This document shows positions 8,301-18,000 of a DNA stretch of 34,015 nt, in pieces. Position numbers and translations under genes: made by a program. Every line of letters starts with the position of its first letter. Position 1 is the first letter of the stretch. Where the stretch lies: positions 1-34,015 of the forward strand of contig JAJFLM010000098.1 of the NCBI GenBank assembly GCA_021772655.1. Reading direction: 5' to 3'. A model generated the notes under the pieces. The model did not search any database, was not told the DNA's origin, and saw only the letters and a list, made by a program, of their open reading frames with translations. Origin of the DNA: Deltaproteobacteria bacterium (lineage in GTDB: Bacteria; UBA10199; 2-02-FULL-50-16; JAJFLM01).

Positions 8301-9846
8301 TCAAACGACCCAACAACTGTGCGAGCCATTCTTTTTGCGACTCGTCATAGTTGGATAAAACATGGGTTAAACTGCGGATTTTTATTTCTTGATCGCCAGG
8401 AAGGTCGACCGCTTCTACACCGGCTAAATTTCTTAGCGCCTGACTTAATAAGTAATACGGCGGATGAATATTGCGGTCCACACCGCGGGCCGCAGCCACT
8501 TTTACTTCTGCTTGCGCCAGGCGTTTATCACGATGAATGTATTCCGCAAGCAATCGGCTCTTACCCGAACCCGCTTCACCAACGGCCACGGTTACACGCG
8601 CAGTACCTGCTAAGACATTTGTTAAAGAGTTTTCTAATTGCGCTAACTGAGGTTGGCGACCATGAAATGGCATATCACTTTCTTGTAAAGACACTATACC
8701 CTGAGACCCTGGCACCTCGCCTTTAATCCAATAAACCCCCACCTTGCCTTCCACACCTTTAAAGGCAACGCGATCAATATCTTGATAGGTAAAACGACCC
8801 TGCAGCTCAGCAAAAGTCGCATCCGATACCAAAATACGATTGCCATCCGGCAAAGCTATTTTACTAGCGCCCGCATCTTGCTTAAAACTTTCCATGCGCG
8901 AAGCCATATTGACAGCCATCCCGATCACATCATATTTTTTTGAATCAGGTCCACCTAAATAACCCACGGCTACCTGTCCGGTGTGCACACCAATGCGCAT
9001 TTCTAAGGCAGGCAAACCACGCGCTTCCAACTGAGGATTGAGTCGATCTAAAATCTGGAGCATACGCGTGGCCGCACGTACGCCACGCACCGCATGGTCT
9101 TCATAGGCATAAGGCGCACCAAACACAGCCATGATAGCATCGCCAATATTTTTAACAAACCAACCACCTTGACGTTTGATTTCAGCACCTAAGACATTAA
9201 ACTCATAGTTGAGCCAACGGAAGAGTTCTTCCGCACCCAGGCGATTACTCATCTGAGTAAAACCTTTGAAGTCGGTAAATAAAATCGTGACGCGCTTGTT
9301 CTGCGGTTGAAGGTCTAAGCCAATATCTTCGCGAAATGGCGTTCCACATTTTGAACAACATTTATCATCGGGTTTAGGTTCCAATAAAACCAAACAACCA
9401 TTACATTGAAGTTTACCCACATGAAGTGCGGGAACTAAATCGGTCACCGGCGCTAAACTCTGAGTAATACTGCGGCGGCGAGACAATGGCGCACGACTGG
9501 ATGGCCGCACTGAGTCTGAAGACCCTGGACGCCCTAATACATGAGTCCAAGCCCCTACTTCTTGGGTCCAACTCCGCAACAATGTATTCAATACCAACGG
9601 ATTGTCGCCACAATTTCCTTGAAGCATTTCCTTCAACAGCTCGGCTTGCTGCGCCAAACCTGTCACTGCGGGATCTAAGCCAAGGGCTTGCGTCCGCACC
9701 GATTCCAAAATATCCAAGGGACTGGATTGTTGAGCCAAACCGGCCTGAATCTGTTGCTGGATTTGGGCGTAGGCCTGCAAAGGTCCGGAGGAGGCCAAGA
9801 GAAACCCCGAATGGGCGAGAGCTGTTTGTGACATCAAGCTTAACAT
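5398..9846 (-). CDS. Class III adenylyl cyclase-AAA ATPase-TPR signalling protein
   Basis: 1482 residues from the ATG at 9846. The track's 69-residue extension overlaps the divergent kinase gene, while the chosen start has AGGGG upstream and gives an N-terminus like its neighbours. In order: a hydrophobic start (MLSLMSQTALAHSGFLLASSGP), helices, a four-Cys zinc ribbon (CNGC...CSKC, residues 148-167) and a class III cyclase domain (about 184-375). The cyclase has metal-binding Asp192 (FTDFKGFT) and Asp236 (KNIGD), adenine-selecting Lys232 and Asp306, and Asn313/Arg317 (VNMASR), so it should make cAMP from ATP. A STAND/AAA-like ATPase follows with Walker A GEAGSGKS (423-430) and Walker B FVLEDLHWAD (577-586). 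A long TPR-like superhelix and a ~180-residue C-terminal region of unknown type complete it. The layout recalls mammalian soluble adenylyl cyclase. No transmembrane segment is evident, so it is probably cytoplasmic. Confidence 0.93.
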   Translation of the reverse strand: MLSLMSQTALAHSGFLLASSGPLQAYAQIQQQIQAGLAQQSSPLDILESVRTQALGLDPAVTGLAQQAELLKEMLQGNCGDNPLVLNTLLRSWTQEVGAWTHVLGRPGSSDSVRPSSRAPLSRRRSITQSLAPVTDLVPALHVGKLQCNGCLVLLEPKPDDKCCSKCGTPFREDIGLDLQPQNKRVTILFTDFKGFTQMSNRLGAEELFRWLNYEFNVLGAEIKRQGGWFVKNIGDAIMAVFGAPYAYEDHAVRGVRAATRMLQILDRLNPQLEARGLPALEMRIGVHTGQVAVGYLGGPDSKKYDVIGMAVNMASRMESFKQDAGASKIALPDGNRILVSDATFAELQGRFTYQDIDRVAFKGVEGKVGVYWIKGEVPGSQGIVSLQESDMPFHGRQPQLAQLENSLTNVLAGTARVTVAVGEAGSGKSRLLAEYIHRDKRLAQAEVKVAAARGVDRNIHPPYYLLSQALRNLAGVEAVDLPGDQEIKIRSLTHVLSNYDESQKEWLAQLLGRLMGLGFSLEDSMQERIDSSVMEMRRQVAENIESMTSDERVYRENVTRALVDFTAAYTEVFPLMFVLEDLHWADEFSLKVLSHLVSELPHARLSILGAARPSFTADYHKIFQSAAALPLVELGEIDSSGLAAMTSELISDYVESSFRSAAVNFILEQAQGNLFFLHEMVQATRAGWLQRDVSTDGWNFVSEDGTAVTPGSQNFLQARLDRLAAGERDLIEIASIVGGTVDLDLLHDLGIDDAEIHLGRLELEQVLVKAGSGNYRIRHDMMRETCLKVMSSDRRRELHRDVAALYQRWGDKPLSVVAHHLSEAGNLAMASRVFFDAGMQAKLNGAPDQGMIYFQEASRLGRELVPAIALSAELEINGHALDVRDFERAYGALRAATLLLDVTMDRGHQAQYYYNQARTYLAAPDEKRGISRPTAIAAVNQGLSLFDADEPEAMQVQLLALKGRCYTEGRYFEEGREYIEAAVRMAKILDDKDLIADSYLNQMYLGLQYGDYASVIQLAEEVDSLLTSPRFAKRRLVRNVNLGGAYINLGYYQEALELYQATEELSLEKFGGAFRVNFVPNIGTSARLLGQHELAMQELDRCVQLYGRHANEFMAGVTHLYRALTLNALQRYPEAVTAALRVEAIANAGEEADPKLAAMAHMAFAQIYLAQRQLDEALRRSHLAYDLLRESNWMVEEFDLEIMLTHARILSAAGEAKAAWQVMDGAMSEYHYGTKRLLGERAERLSSSEQRDSFNNRVAVNFAIGQLWESLREQNLLELDHDSVTALSLQMVDQVRPGHLGPEWKLLHEAEPAQVIVGPHSGSWNTAFARTTLPPVTLLNRLITARLDLNPMTTSHENLMLHNGIIRASRVSDSIYFDWNFELFSPDAALVQAITTVVNVGPAMTVRYQDEWHVTGSVVRLNFKANTTGQPFNSHQFGDIELMIGVNTAGESLLQVRMQQGTMTQQPEVLLQAVLDMLQEK

Positions 9847-9853
9847 ATATATG

Positions 9854-9875
9854 CCCCTGCTCTTCGGCAGTAGGG
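9854..9875 (-). promoter_or_regulatory. Possible leader hairpin covering the cyclase ribosome site
   Basis: On the minus strand, CCC-TA-CTGC-CGAAGA-GCAG-GGG can fold into a short stem with a bulge. The 3' arm (GCAGGGG) contains the presumed Shine-Dalgarno site 5-8 nt before the cyclase ATG. The fold could limit translation. The stem is only 7 base pairs, so it may be chance. Confidence 0.25.
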
Positions 9876-10014
9876 ACAAAGTGTTGTCCGCAGCTTTCAC
9901 CCTATTTATTCGAAAACATTCGAAAATCCAACAAGGCCAATTAAATTGAGCCCTTAGGTCACATTTTTTAACAAATTCACGCAACAGAAATGCAACGCTT
10001 GCGAAAAGGTGGGC

Positions 10015-13000
10015 GTGATTGGTCATGGGTTTATTCAAATGGGAAGTTCCCAACTTCTAGCGGCGTCGTCCGCCACACACAGTCAGTTGTTTGTGGGGGC
10101 CGCTGACCAACTGACTCAGCTGGTCACGCGAGCCAACACCGTTGAAGTCGATACGGTACTGCCACCCTTACGTCATCTGGTTCAAGGACTGGAGCAGATG
10201 AATATGCCGTTAGATATTGTTACGGCAGCCAATAACATTCGCGAAAGCATTGAAGAGATTAGACAACAAAACCCAGCGGCCAGTATTTCAGCCTATGCTC
10301 TGGTGGGTGAGCTCAACGAACATGAGTTATTGCCCAGACCGGATGAAACACCTCAGGATGCGATTGACCGGCTCTTTCAGGACCGTCAAACCAGAAACAA
10401 CATGCCGGCGCTTGCCTTACACCGCAATCGCATCACGCAAAGTTTTGCGCGCACCGGACGCTTTCACCCCATCGCATCGATTCAATATCGTCAAGCACCG
10501 GCCGGAACACACATTACCGAACTAGAAGCCCCACCTGTACTTGAAACGAACATTGAAGAAGAAGCTGTCGTCGCTAATGACAACGCCCAACAAGCCACAC
10601 GAGACAACCCGGTGCCGTTTCACATTAAAGGTCGTGAGGAACTCCAGTATTATATTACCGGCATTCTCGGTGAAGGCGCCGGTGGCATTGTTTATGAAGC
10701 CTATGATGTACGGATTGGCCGTTATGTCGCCATCAAACTCATCAGCGATTTAAAAGGCATGGGTGATAAAGAAAAGAAACTTGAGATGTTTCGCAATGAA
10801 GCCCATCTGCAGGGAACTGTACGTCACCATCGCATTGTCGAAGTCTTTGACATGGGTGAAGATCAAACTGGGCAACCTTTTGCCGTCATGCAGTTGATGC
10901 ATAACAACCTGCAAAGCTTACTGCTCAAACAGCTAAATGATGGGCACTTTAAGCTAGAACAACGGATGAATTTAGCCGAACAAGCCGTCGCCGCCGTCGC
11001 TAAAGCCCATGCGCTGGGAATTGTGCACAAAGATATCAAACCCGAAAACTTTTTCTTAAATGAACACGCTGATGGTCAGATTACCGTTCATCTCGGCGAC
11101 TTTGGAATCGCGCAGAAAAAAACTGCTATTGACGCTGACTCAGCGGCGGGTATTACAAAGCAGGTTCGCGGCACACCCATCTATATGGCAGCCAGTGATT
11201 TTTTTGATCATGTGCCTGATGATTATACCCGTGACGTCTATGCTTTAGGCACCCTCATCTATGAATTACTCACGGATGACCTCCCCTATGACTGCGACGG
11301 CGATTATATTAAGATTTGTTATATCAAGAATGAAAATGATCCCGAAGCACCCAGCCGGATGGCACGCGGTCGTGGCATTCCTAGCAGTGTGGACCGCATC
11401 ATTTTAAAGGCACTCGCACGCGATCCAAGCGAACGCCAGGCCAATGCCGAAGAATTACTCTTTGAACTGGTAACCTATCGTGCACAGGCTCATGAAGAAC
11501 ATGCTGACACGCTTCGCAAATCCATCTCTGCACTTGTTGAACAAGATGAACGCAATATGGAATTTATTAACGACACCATGGATGAATGGCGTGCGGCCCT
11601 AGCACAAGCTCTGACAGAATATAAAAAGTCCTACGTGCTCTACAAACTTCCCAGCACCAAAGAAAAATTAGTCTCTATTCACTATCAATTGATCCGCTTG
11701 GCCAATCGTCAAGGCAATGAAGGCGAACGGCGACGCTTGATTGAAGAGCTCAAACTAATTGAACCAGATGCCCCTCAGATTGAAAAATTAGAACAGCCTA
11801 TCAGCGTGCAGATTCAATATGACGAAGGAGTTATTGATGATGGTAGGTTTCTAGTCCAACTCAGGAGAAGTACCGACAACCGTGGCATCTTAGAATTTGA
11901 AGATGAAAGCATTACGCTTAAACTACCCACAAGTTTTACGGACTTAGAACGCGGCTCAGCTTATAGCATCGGCTTGACTCATCCTGAGTTCCATCCGGTG
12001 AATATCCCTCTACCAGTACGCCACTCGGCTCTGCCTCACAGGGTCAGAATCCCTTTATATCGCAGGGGAACGGTTCCCAAAGATTGGTTAATTATTCCTG
12101 CAGGCCCGGTTGCCGTTCGCGAATTCAGTGGGCGCTTTTCAGAACGCGTTGAAGCACACGATTGGCGTGAAATCCCTTATGATTATGCCATCGGCCCTAA
12201 AGTCACGAATGCTCAATATATCGAATTCTTGATGGCCATCCGGTCTTTTATTGAAACCCGCCTTGTGCGAGACCGAGACAATTATGAGACCGAAAAACAA
12301 AGATTTGCCCAACAAATTCCGGCGCACTGGCACAGTGATATTCATGAGCGCCTGCTCGACACATCTTTGCGGACACATATGGATTTGCTTGATAACAACG
12401 GTATGTCCCTAGAAAAAAATGGGGCCGTAACGGGTGTCAGTTATAAAAATGCCGTCGCCTTTTTAAAATGGAAATACCGCAATAAAAATGTCCTGCCAGC
12501 TGATTTAGATGAATGGAAAAAAGCCATGCGTGGCATTGACCGTCGCACTTACCCTTGGGGCGACAATACGCGTCGTGGCATTGCCTTATGGCGTTTTGCC
12601 GGGTGGCATAGTCTACTCCGTGTACCTGATAACAATTATGAAGGGGAATTTTCTCACCCACGACATAGAATGTCTTTAGGTGATATCTCGCCCTACTCAA
12701 TTTTTGATGGGTTTAATCTCGTCCAAGGGATTCGTTTTTTAGTCAGTGGCACTCAAACCTTGCTCCGACTTTCCGAGGCCACCGCTCAACGTGTTTTAGA
12801 TGCTTCTGATTTACAAGTAGATGCGTCTCAGGCCGATCAACTTTCTAGTTGGGTATTTGTCGCAGGTGAGCCCTATGATGCCCCCGTACCCACTAATGTT
12901 GATATTGTTCAACCGGTCTCCGTGCACAACCGCTCCGCTTTAGAAAAAGTCGGTTTTTTTCCAGTACAACGACTTAAGGAAGCCCAAAACGGGGTCACGC

Positions 13001-13032
13001 CAACCCCACGTATCAGCACACTCACACGTTAG
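10015..13032 (+). CDS. Ser/Thr protein kinase with C-terminal FGE/SUMF1-like domain (kinase 1)
   Basis: 1005 residues from the GTG at 10015, chosen because AAGG lies 5 nt upstream; GTG 10009 and ATG 10039 are alternatives. The N-terminal ~200 residues are helical and related to those of kinases 2 and 3. The kinase domain spans about 213-490: ILGEGAGGIVYEA, VAIK lysine (about 241), catalytic HKDIKPEN (Asp about 340) and DFG. The usual APE is replaced by AAS (YMAASD). A charged helical stretch (about 495-605) is followed by a beta-sandwich ('HPEFHPVNIPLP...RVRIPLY'). The end, from WLIIPAGPVAV, is FGE/SUMF1-like (GPKVTNAQYIEFL, TGVSYKNAVAFLKW, LPADLDEWKKAMRG, YPWGDN). It has no Cys in that domain, so formylglycine-generating activity is unlikely; a binding role is more plausible. 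No membrane span is evident. It is divergent from the cyclase and ends 3 nt from the MBL gene. Confidence 0.9.
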   Translation: MIGHGFIQMGSSQLLAASSATHSQLFVGAADQLTQLVTRANTVEVDTVLPPLRHLVQGLEQMNMPLDIVTAANNIRESIEEIRQQNPAASISAYALVGELNEHELLPRPDETPQDAIDRLFQDRQTRNNMPALALHRNRITQSFARTGRFHPIASIQYRQAPAGTHITELEAPPVLETNIEEEAVVANDNAQQATRDNPVPFHIKGREELQYYITGILGEGAGGIVYEAYDVRIGRYVAIKLISDLKGMGDKEKKLEMFRNEAHLQGTVRHHRIVEVFDMGEDQTGQPFAVMQLMHNNLQSLLLKQLNDGHFKLEQRMNLAEQAVAAVAKAHALGIVHKDIKPENFFLNEHADGQITVHLGDFGIAQKKTAIDADSAAGITKQVRGTPIYMAASDFFDHVPDDYTRDVYALGTLIYELLTDDLPYDCDGDYIKICYIKNENDPEAPSRMARGRGIPSSVDRIILKALARDPSERQANAEELLFELVTYRAQAHEEHADTLRKSISALVEQDERNMEFINDTMDEWRAALAQALTEYKKSYVLYKLPSTKEKLVSIHYQLIRLANRQGNEGERRRLIEELKLIEPDAPQIEKLEQPISVQIQYDEGVIDDGRFLVQLRRSTDNRGILEFEDESITLKLPTSFTDLERGSAYSIGLTHPEFHPVNIPLPVRHSALPHRVRIPLYRRGTVPKDWLIIPAGPVAVREFSGRFSERVEAHDWREIPYDYAIGPKVTNAQYIEFLMAIRSFIETRLVRDRDNYETEKQRFAQQIPAHWHSDIHERLLDTSLRTHMDLLDNNGMSLEKNGAVTGVSYKNAVAFLKWKYRNKNVLPADLDEWKKAMRGIDRRTYPWGDNTRRGIALWRFAGWHSLLRVPDNNYEGEFSHPRHRMSLGDISPYSIFDGFNLVQGIRFLVSGTQTLLRLSEATAQRVLDASDLQVDASQADQLSSWVFVAGEPYDAPVPTNVDIVQPVSVHNRSALEKVGFFPVQRLKEAQNGVTPTPRISTLTR

Positions 13033-13035
13033 CCG

Positions 13036-14886
13036 TTAAGCATCTTCTTTATCTACACGAACGCTTGATGGACTAATCAACTCCGGATAATAAACCGATA
13101 AATCAATATAACCAGCAGGTCCCGCCTGCCACTTAGGCAGATTATATTGCTCGGCGTCCGCTGCAGCAATATGATAAGAAAAAACTCGACCCTGGGTGGT
13201 AATCGCTTGCTGTTGTGCTTGATCTAATAATTCTCGCGTCCGTTGCGGTGGCGTATGTAAAGGGGGCACCCCATTATCTATCAAGACAATAGGACTCTTC
13301 CATTCAGGATCTAAGATACCTCCCACATGACGTATAATGCGAGCAGCCCGTGCTTCGGTCATAATCGGATCATGTCCAGTGGCTGGCAAAGTATACTGCC
13401 GCACAGCCTGATGATCAGCATTGGTATCCCCTGAAAAATAAACCATGGGATTCTTATCATCAGCGTGAGCAAATAAATCAAAGCCTATTGTAGGGATACT
13501 ATGAAAAGAATAGTCTACCTCTATAGACATCCCTAAAATTGAGGCACGCTGTTGGGGGTATAGGGGCACGAAATCCCATTGAGCTAAATCAGCTAATTCC
13601 GAACCCACGGCCAAGTTATAAAGCTCACGCAACATATCGTATATGACAGGTGTCGTATAAACCGTGATATCAGGCAAAGCCTGCAACAATTGTGGGATCG
13701 CATTACCATAATGATCACTGTGTCCATGAGTGAGAATAATTCCTGCAATCGTCTCTAAGGGCATATCATGCTCACTTAAAAATTTTAAGGTGCTGGACGG
13801 CGGATCAATAATCACGGCGCGACCCTGATTCCACAACATAAAACCACTGGTTTCTTCATCATGGCAAAAACCATGCCCCGTACCAATGGGGACTAAAGCC
13901 GGACGCCCCGCATCCATTAATTTATTCAGTAAAGAGACTAACATCACATTAGGTTTTAATGCGCGGTGATCAGAGCGATGCCGCATCAATGGAAAACGTT
14001 TTGGATCTCCCAAATCAAGCTGATAAGTATTCCTTCCATCATGCACCGTATACTGCTGCCGGCCACGACGCGAAATAATCAAGCCCCCTAAGCGCACTAT
14101 ATTCTTTTCACTAAATGCCGAAATCTGTCGGAGGGCTTCGGGCTCGACCCCATCAAAAGAGCGCATTTCTGCGGCTAAATCGGGGATGCCGACCGCAGTA
14201 GGTGAATACTCGGCTTTAACCAAGGCTGCCATGTGATCCCGATCTGGCCCACGATAAGACAGGTTAAGGTATTGTTCCAAACGCTGTGCTGTCGCGGCAT
14301 CCGGCGCGACTAATTGCATCGTCATGCCCTGCGTGACGAAATGCATATATTGCACAAAATCAGCAGGAATCAGGCCATCCGTAGCGTCTACATAATCTAA
14401 ATCAAAAATATATTTTGTCGGAACAATAAACGGAATATCCTCAGGTCGAATTTCACGATCTGACGCTTCTTGATACAAGGCTAAGCTATCCTTATTCGTC
14501 CACATCGGCACACCAAATTGCACCCAACCCTCACTAGTCATTAAAATAGCGCCACCGCGTGGCAACGCTTTGATCGTCCCGGCCGGTGCCATCGGACTAT
14601 TTCCACCCACACTCCCCGGTGGGGCGGCACCATTAGCAACATTACCGTAGGAGAAATGTGCCGTCGCACAAAAATATTTTAAGGAACCATTCTGCCATAA
14701 GTTATGGTCTGGAAGATAAAAACCATGCTCTGGCAATTGAAGATAATTAGAAAGGCCTGGCGGCGGCGTCTGGATAAACGTTTGTCCCGCCGCAAATAAT
14801 TGCGGATCTGAACCAGCGGCCATTAGTGGCAAACCCCCGAGCACCCCTAAGGTCGCGTTTGTCGCTGCAATATTCAGCAGACTCAC
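13036..14886 (-). CDS. Metallo-beta-lactamase-fold hydrolase with long N-terminal extension
   Basis: 616 residues from the GTG at 14886, which has GGGAGG 6 nt upstream; the track's TTG start is 51 nt earlier and has no such site. The N-terminus (MSLLNIAATNATLGVLGG) resembles those of the neighbouring kinases. Residues of about 1-330 match no family I recognise. The C-terminal half is a metallo-beta-lactamase domain: THGHSDHYGN (the HxHxDH dinuclear metal site), followed by SGDTNAD and other acidic/His positions. The fold covers phosphodiesterases, RNases, thioesterases and phosphatases as well as beta-lactamases. Its place beside an adenylyl cyclase and three kinases makes a cyclic-nucleotide phosphodiesterase or a phosphatase attractive, but this is inference. 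The HGHSDH form is generic rather than diagnostic of class II phosphodiesterases. It is convergent with kinase 1 and divergent from kinase 2. Confidence 0.85.
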   Translation of the reverse strand: MSLLNIAATNATLGVLGGLPLMAAGSDPQLFAAGQTFIQTPPPGLSNYLQLPEHGFYLPDHNLWQNGSLKYFCATAHFSYGNVANGAAPPGSVGGNSPMAPAGTIKALPRGGAILMTSEGWVQFGVPMWTNKDSLALYQEASDREIRPEDIPFIVPTKYIFDLDYVDATDGLIPADFVQYMHFVTQGMTMQLVAPDAATAQRLEQYLNLSYRGPDRDHMAALVKAEYSPTAVGIPDLAAEMRSFDGVEPEALRQISAFSEKNIVRLGGLIISRRGRQQYTVHDGRNTYQLDLGDPKRFPLMRHRSDHRALKPNVMLVSLLNKLMDAGRPALVPIGTGHGFCHDEETSGFMLWNQGRAVIIDPPSSTLKFLSEHDMPLETIAGIILTHGHSDHYGNAIPQLLQALPDITVYTTPVIYDMLRELYNLAVGSELADLAQWDFVPLYPQQRASILGMSIEVDYSFHSIPTIGFDLFAHADDKNPMVYFSGDTNADHQAVRQYTLPATGHDPIMTEARAARIIRHVGGILDPEWKSPIVLIDNGVPPLHTPPQRTRELLDQAQQQAITTQGRVFSYHIAAADAEQYNLPKWQAGPAGYIDLSVYYPELISPSSVRVDKEDA

Positions 14887-15042
14887 GCTCAACCTCCCTC
14901 TCCAGAAGAACTTCTTAGGATTATTCGGGTAAGTCAATAGAATGTTGCGTCTTTTTGCAAAGTAAGTTATGTCAGCGAAAACTAACTACTTCTTGCAAAA
15001 AACCGCGCAACTCTTCGAGATAACTCGCGAAAACCCAAACCC

Positions 15043-18000
15043 ATGTTCACCCTGGCCCCGGCACTCACCAACAGCACCTTTTTATATGCGACGTCACTCT
15101 CCTCAGCGGCTGTCCCCTTACCTCCTGATGCAACTCTGATTCATCGACAAGCTGTCTGGGAATTGCAAGGGGCTATTGAATCACAAAACCATGTCAGCTT
15201 AGCCTTTGCCGTACCGCGTATTGGAGCCATCGCCCAAGAACTTGAACAAAGTGATGCTGATGAAGATAAAGTCCAAGCCGCACAGATTTTACATACCTTG
15301 CTGAAAACACAATATGACGAAAACCCTGAAGCCAGCATCCCGAGCGACAAACTTCTAGCTGAACTGCGACAAGATAGCATTATTCCAGAGCCCACTGCTG
15401 AAAGTCGCGCCGAAGCCTCACGCTATCAACAAGGCATCCAACGTAATACCTTATTATTTGGGGGACCCTACCCTAAACTACAACGTCAAACCGGACTGCG
15501 TTTTTTTGATAGTGAAGTTCCTGTAGAAGAAGCTGCAGAGCGACTTGCAGAATCTGTCGCCGTCAGCCTGGATGAAGGAGTCCTGAAGGCCACAACCTCT
15601 GACCTAACGGGTTTTATTACACGACGTGCACTCACTGCTGAAGGTAACACCGTCACCATTCAAACCGAATATAAAAGAACAACCGTACTGGGGCAAGGCG
15701 GCATGGGTGTCGTGTACCGTGCCCGAGACATGCAATTGGACCGCGATGTCGCTATTAAAATGATGCATGTGCAAGCCACTGATGATCGACCTGATAAAGA
15801 GGAACTACGCCAAGAATTTATTGAGCGTTTTAGAAATGAAGCGCGCTTGCAGGGTGGTATCGAAACAGAAACCATTGTACGGGCCTATGTCACCGCTGTA
15901 CAGGGAGATGGTGACCCTTATTTAGTTATGGAAATGCTCAAGGGTTCACTCGGTAAGATTATCGATGAAACCAACAGCGGTAGAAGAGCTTTTAATTTAG
16001 AAGAAGCCGTACGCTTTGCGCGGCAAGCCGCTGAATCACTAGCGGATGTTCATGCCCGTGGTTTGATCCATCGCGATATTAAGCCTGACAATTTCTTTAT
16101 CTCGGAAAAAGGTCGTCTGAAACTGGGTGACTTTGGAATCGCTATCTCAAGCAAAGATGTGGAGCAAGAAGATCACAGTCGCGTCGCCGGATCACCCGAG
16201 TATATTGCACCGGAATGTTGGGAGCATCGACCCGACTCTTTTAAACGTGATGTCTATGCCTTAGGGGCCATGCTCTACGAAATATTTACCGGCGAACTCC
16301 CCTTTAGTTTTAATGACCTGGAACCTGGACAGGATCCCATGCGTTTTATCATGATGAAATCAATGACAACTGATTTTGAACCTGTCCATCTCAGAGCCAT
16401 TGACCGGCAAATCCCTGAAGCCTTAAGTAATATTATTTCAAGAGCCCTGACAAAAGATCCTGAAGAACGCCCCACAGCTCATGAATTATTGGTCAGCCTC
16501 TTAACCTTCGAAGCCGAAGTTGATTTGAACGTATCGGCAGCCATGAAACATTTAAATGGTCGGGAAATTGAAAAATCTACTGAGGGTGGAAAAAGTGCCC
16601 TCGCCACCAGCTGGCTTGATTTACTGAAAAACGCCGCCATTGGATTTAAACACGCGTACGATATTGTCCACAGTGAGAGCATTAAAGACCGAATTATCGA
16701 AATCTTCGAAGAAATCGCACAATGGGCGGACACGGTCGGCAATGATCCCGAAAGAACAGCCGCGATTCGTGAACTGAGACGCTATGATCCCGATAACTTT
16801 GTCGCCCACGAATTAAGCCAAAATATTCCGGTCCGCATTCGCTACAGCACTCAATCAGGTTTACCCCTGCGTGTGTTTGCAGATGATGAAGAATTTCGCG
16901 TCACCCTAGGTCGCTTTACCGACGAGGGCGGCGTATTAAAATGGGATGGTGTAAAAAAGACATACCCCTCTCCGATTAAAACGCTCCCTTTATTACCACG
17001 TGGTGGCAACCATCAATTAAGAGTCGATCATCCGTCACTTCATAGCGTGGCTATCCCACTACCCGCAAGACCCAGTAGTGTCGCACATGTTGTAAGAGTA
17101 CCACTCTATTTAAAAGGTGAGACAAGATTGCCAGGAGCTCTCAAACTACCCGATGATTTTATTATTATTCCTGCGGGACATGTGGCGAGCAATATTCCTG
17201 GGGGGCGACACAGTCGACAACTACCCGATGAGGAATCATGGAAACCGATCTCTTATGATTATGCCATGGGACCCAAAGTCACCAATCAGCAGTACCTAGA
17301 CTATATTATTGACGAGTATGCCGCAGTCCTTGAAGAAAACGATGATATTGGAGAAGCAGGAGATAATAACTTTATCGATATGGCTTTAGTAGCTGTCGGA
17401 AAAAGAATTCCCAGCCATTGGAACCCACGGATCAGAGACAAGCTAGCCCGAGGTTTAGACCTTGCTGCCAGTGATTATATAGATGTGGATGGAAGGCCGC
17501 TGGATTTAGGGGCTGCCGTTACGGGGATTACCTACCCTAATGCCCTCAAATATTTGGACGTCACGTACCGCGAGCATAATAAGTTTAATAGAGAAAATGG
17601 TTATGAAACCCGAGCGCGGCCCGCCACCCTGCATGAATGGAAGCGTGCGGTGCGCGGCAATGATGTTCGGATGTTTCCTTGGGGCGACCGTATTATTAGC
17701 GGGGTCGCGGATTGGCGCTTTACCGGTGATTTTTCACAGGCCCGCATCCGCGCTAACCATGACATCTATACTGATACAAGACTTGGCGACTGGTCCCCCT
17801 TCTCACTCATGAAACAAAATGGTTTAGAACGCGGGATTGGCTTTTTAGTCAGCGGCACCCGTACCATGTTGAGTATGGATCCAGAATATGTCGGCGCTAT
17901 TTTAGAAGCCTCAGGTAGGCTGCAACATATTGACCCCAACGATAAAAACCAATTAGCTCAGGTTGTGTTTACCGTTGGGGGTGCCTACAACGCAGGCCCA

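Noticed and set aside
7320-8726. Long plus-strand ORFs inside the cyclase gene (176 and 135 residues)
   Set aside because: They run opposite to a continuous 1482-codon gene with clear domains and show no family signature of their own.
13036-14886. Beta-lactam resistance enzyme
   Set aside because: No signal peptide, a long extra N-terminal region and a signalling neighbourhood; the HxHxDH site alone does not indicate beta-lactamase activity.
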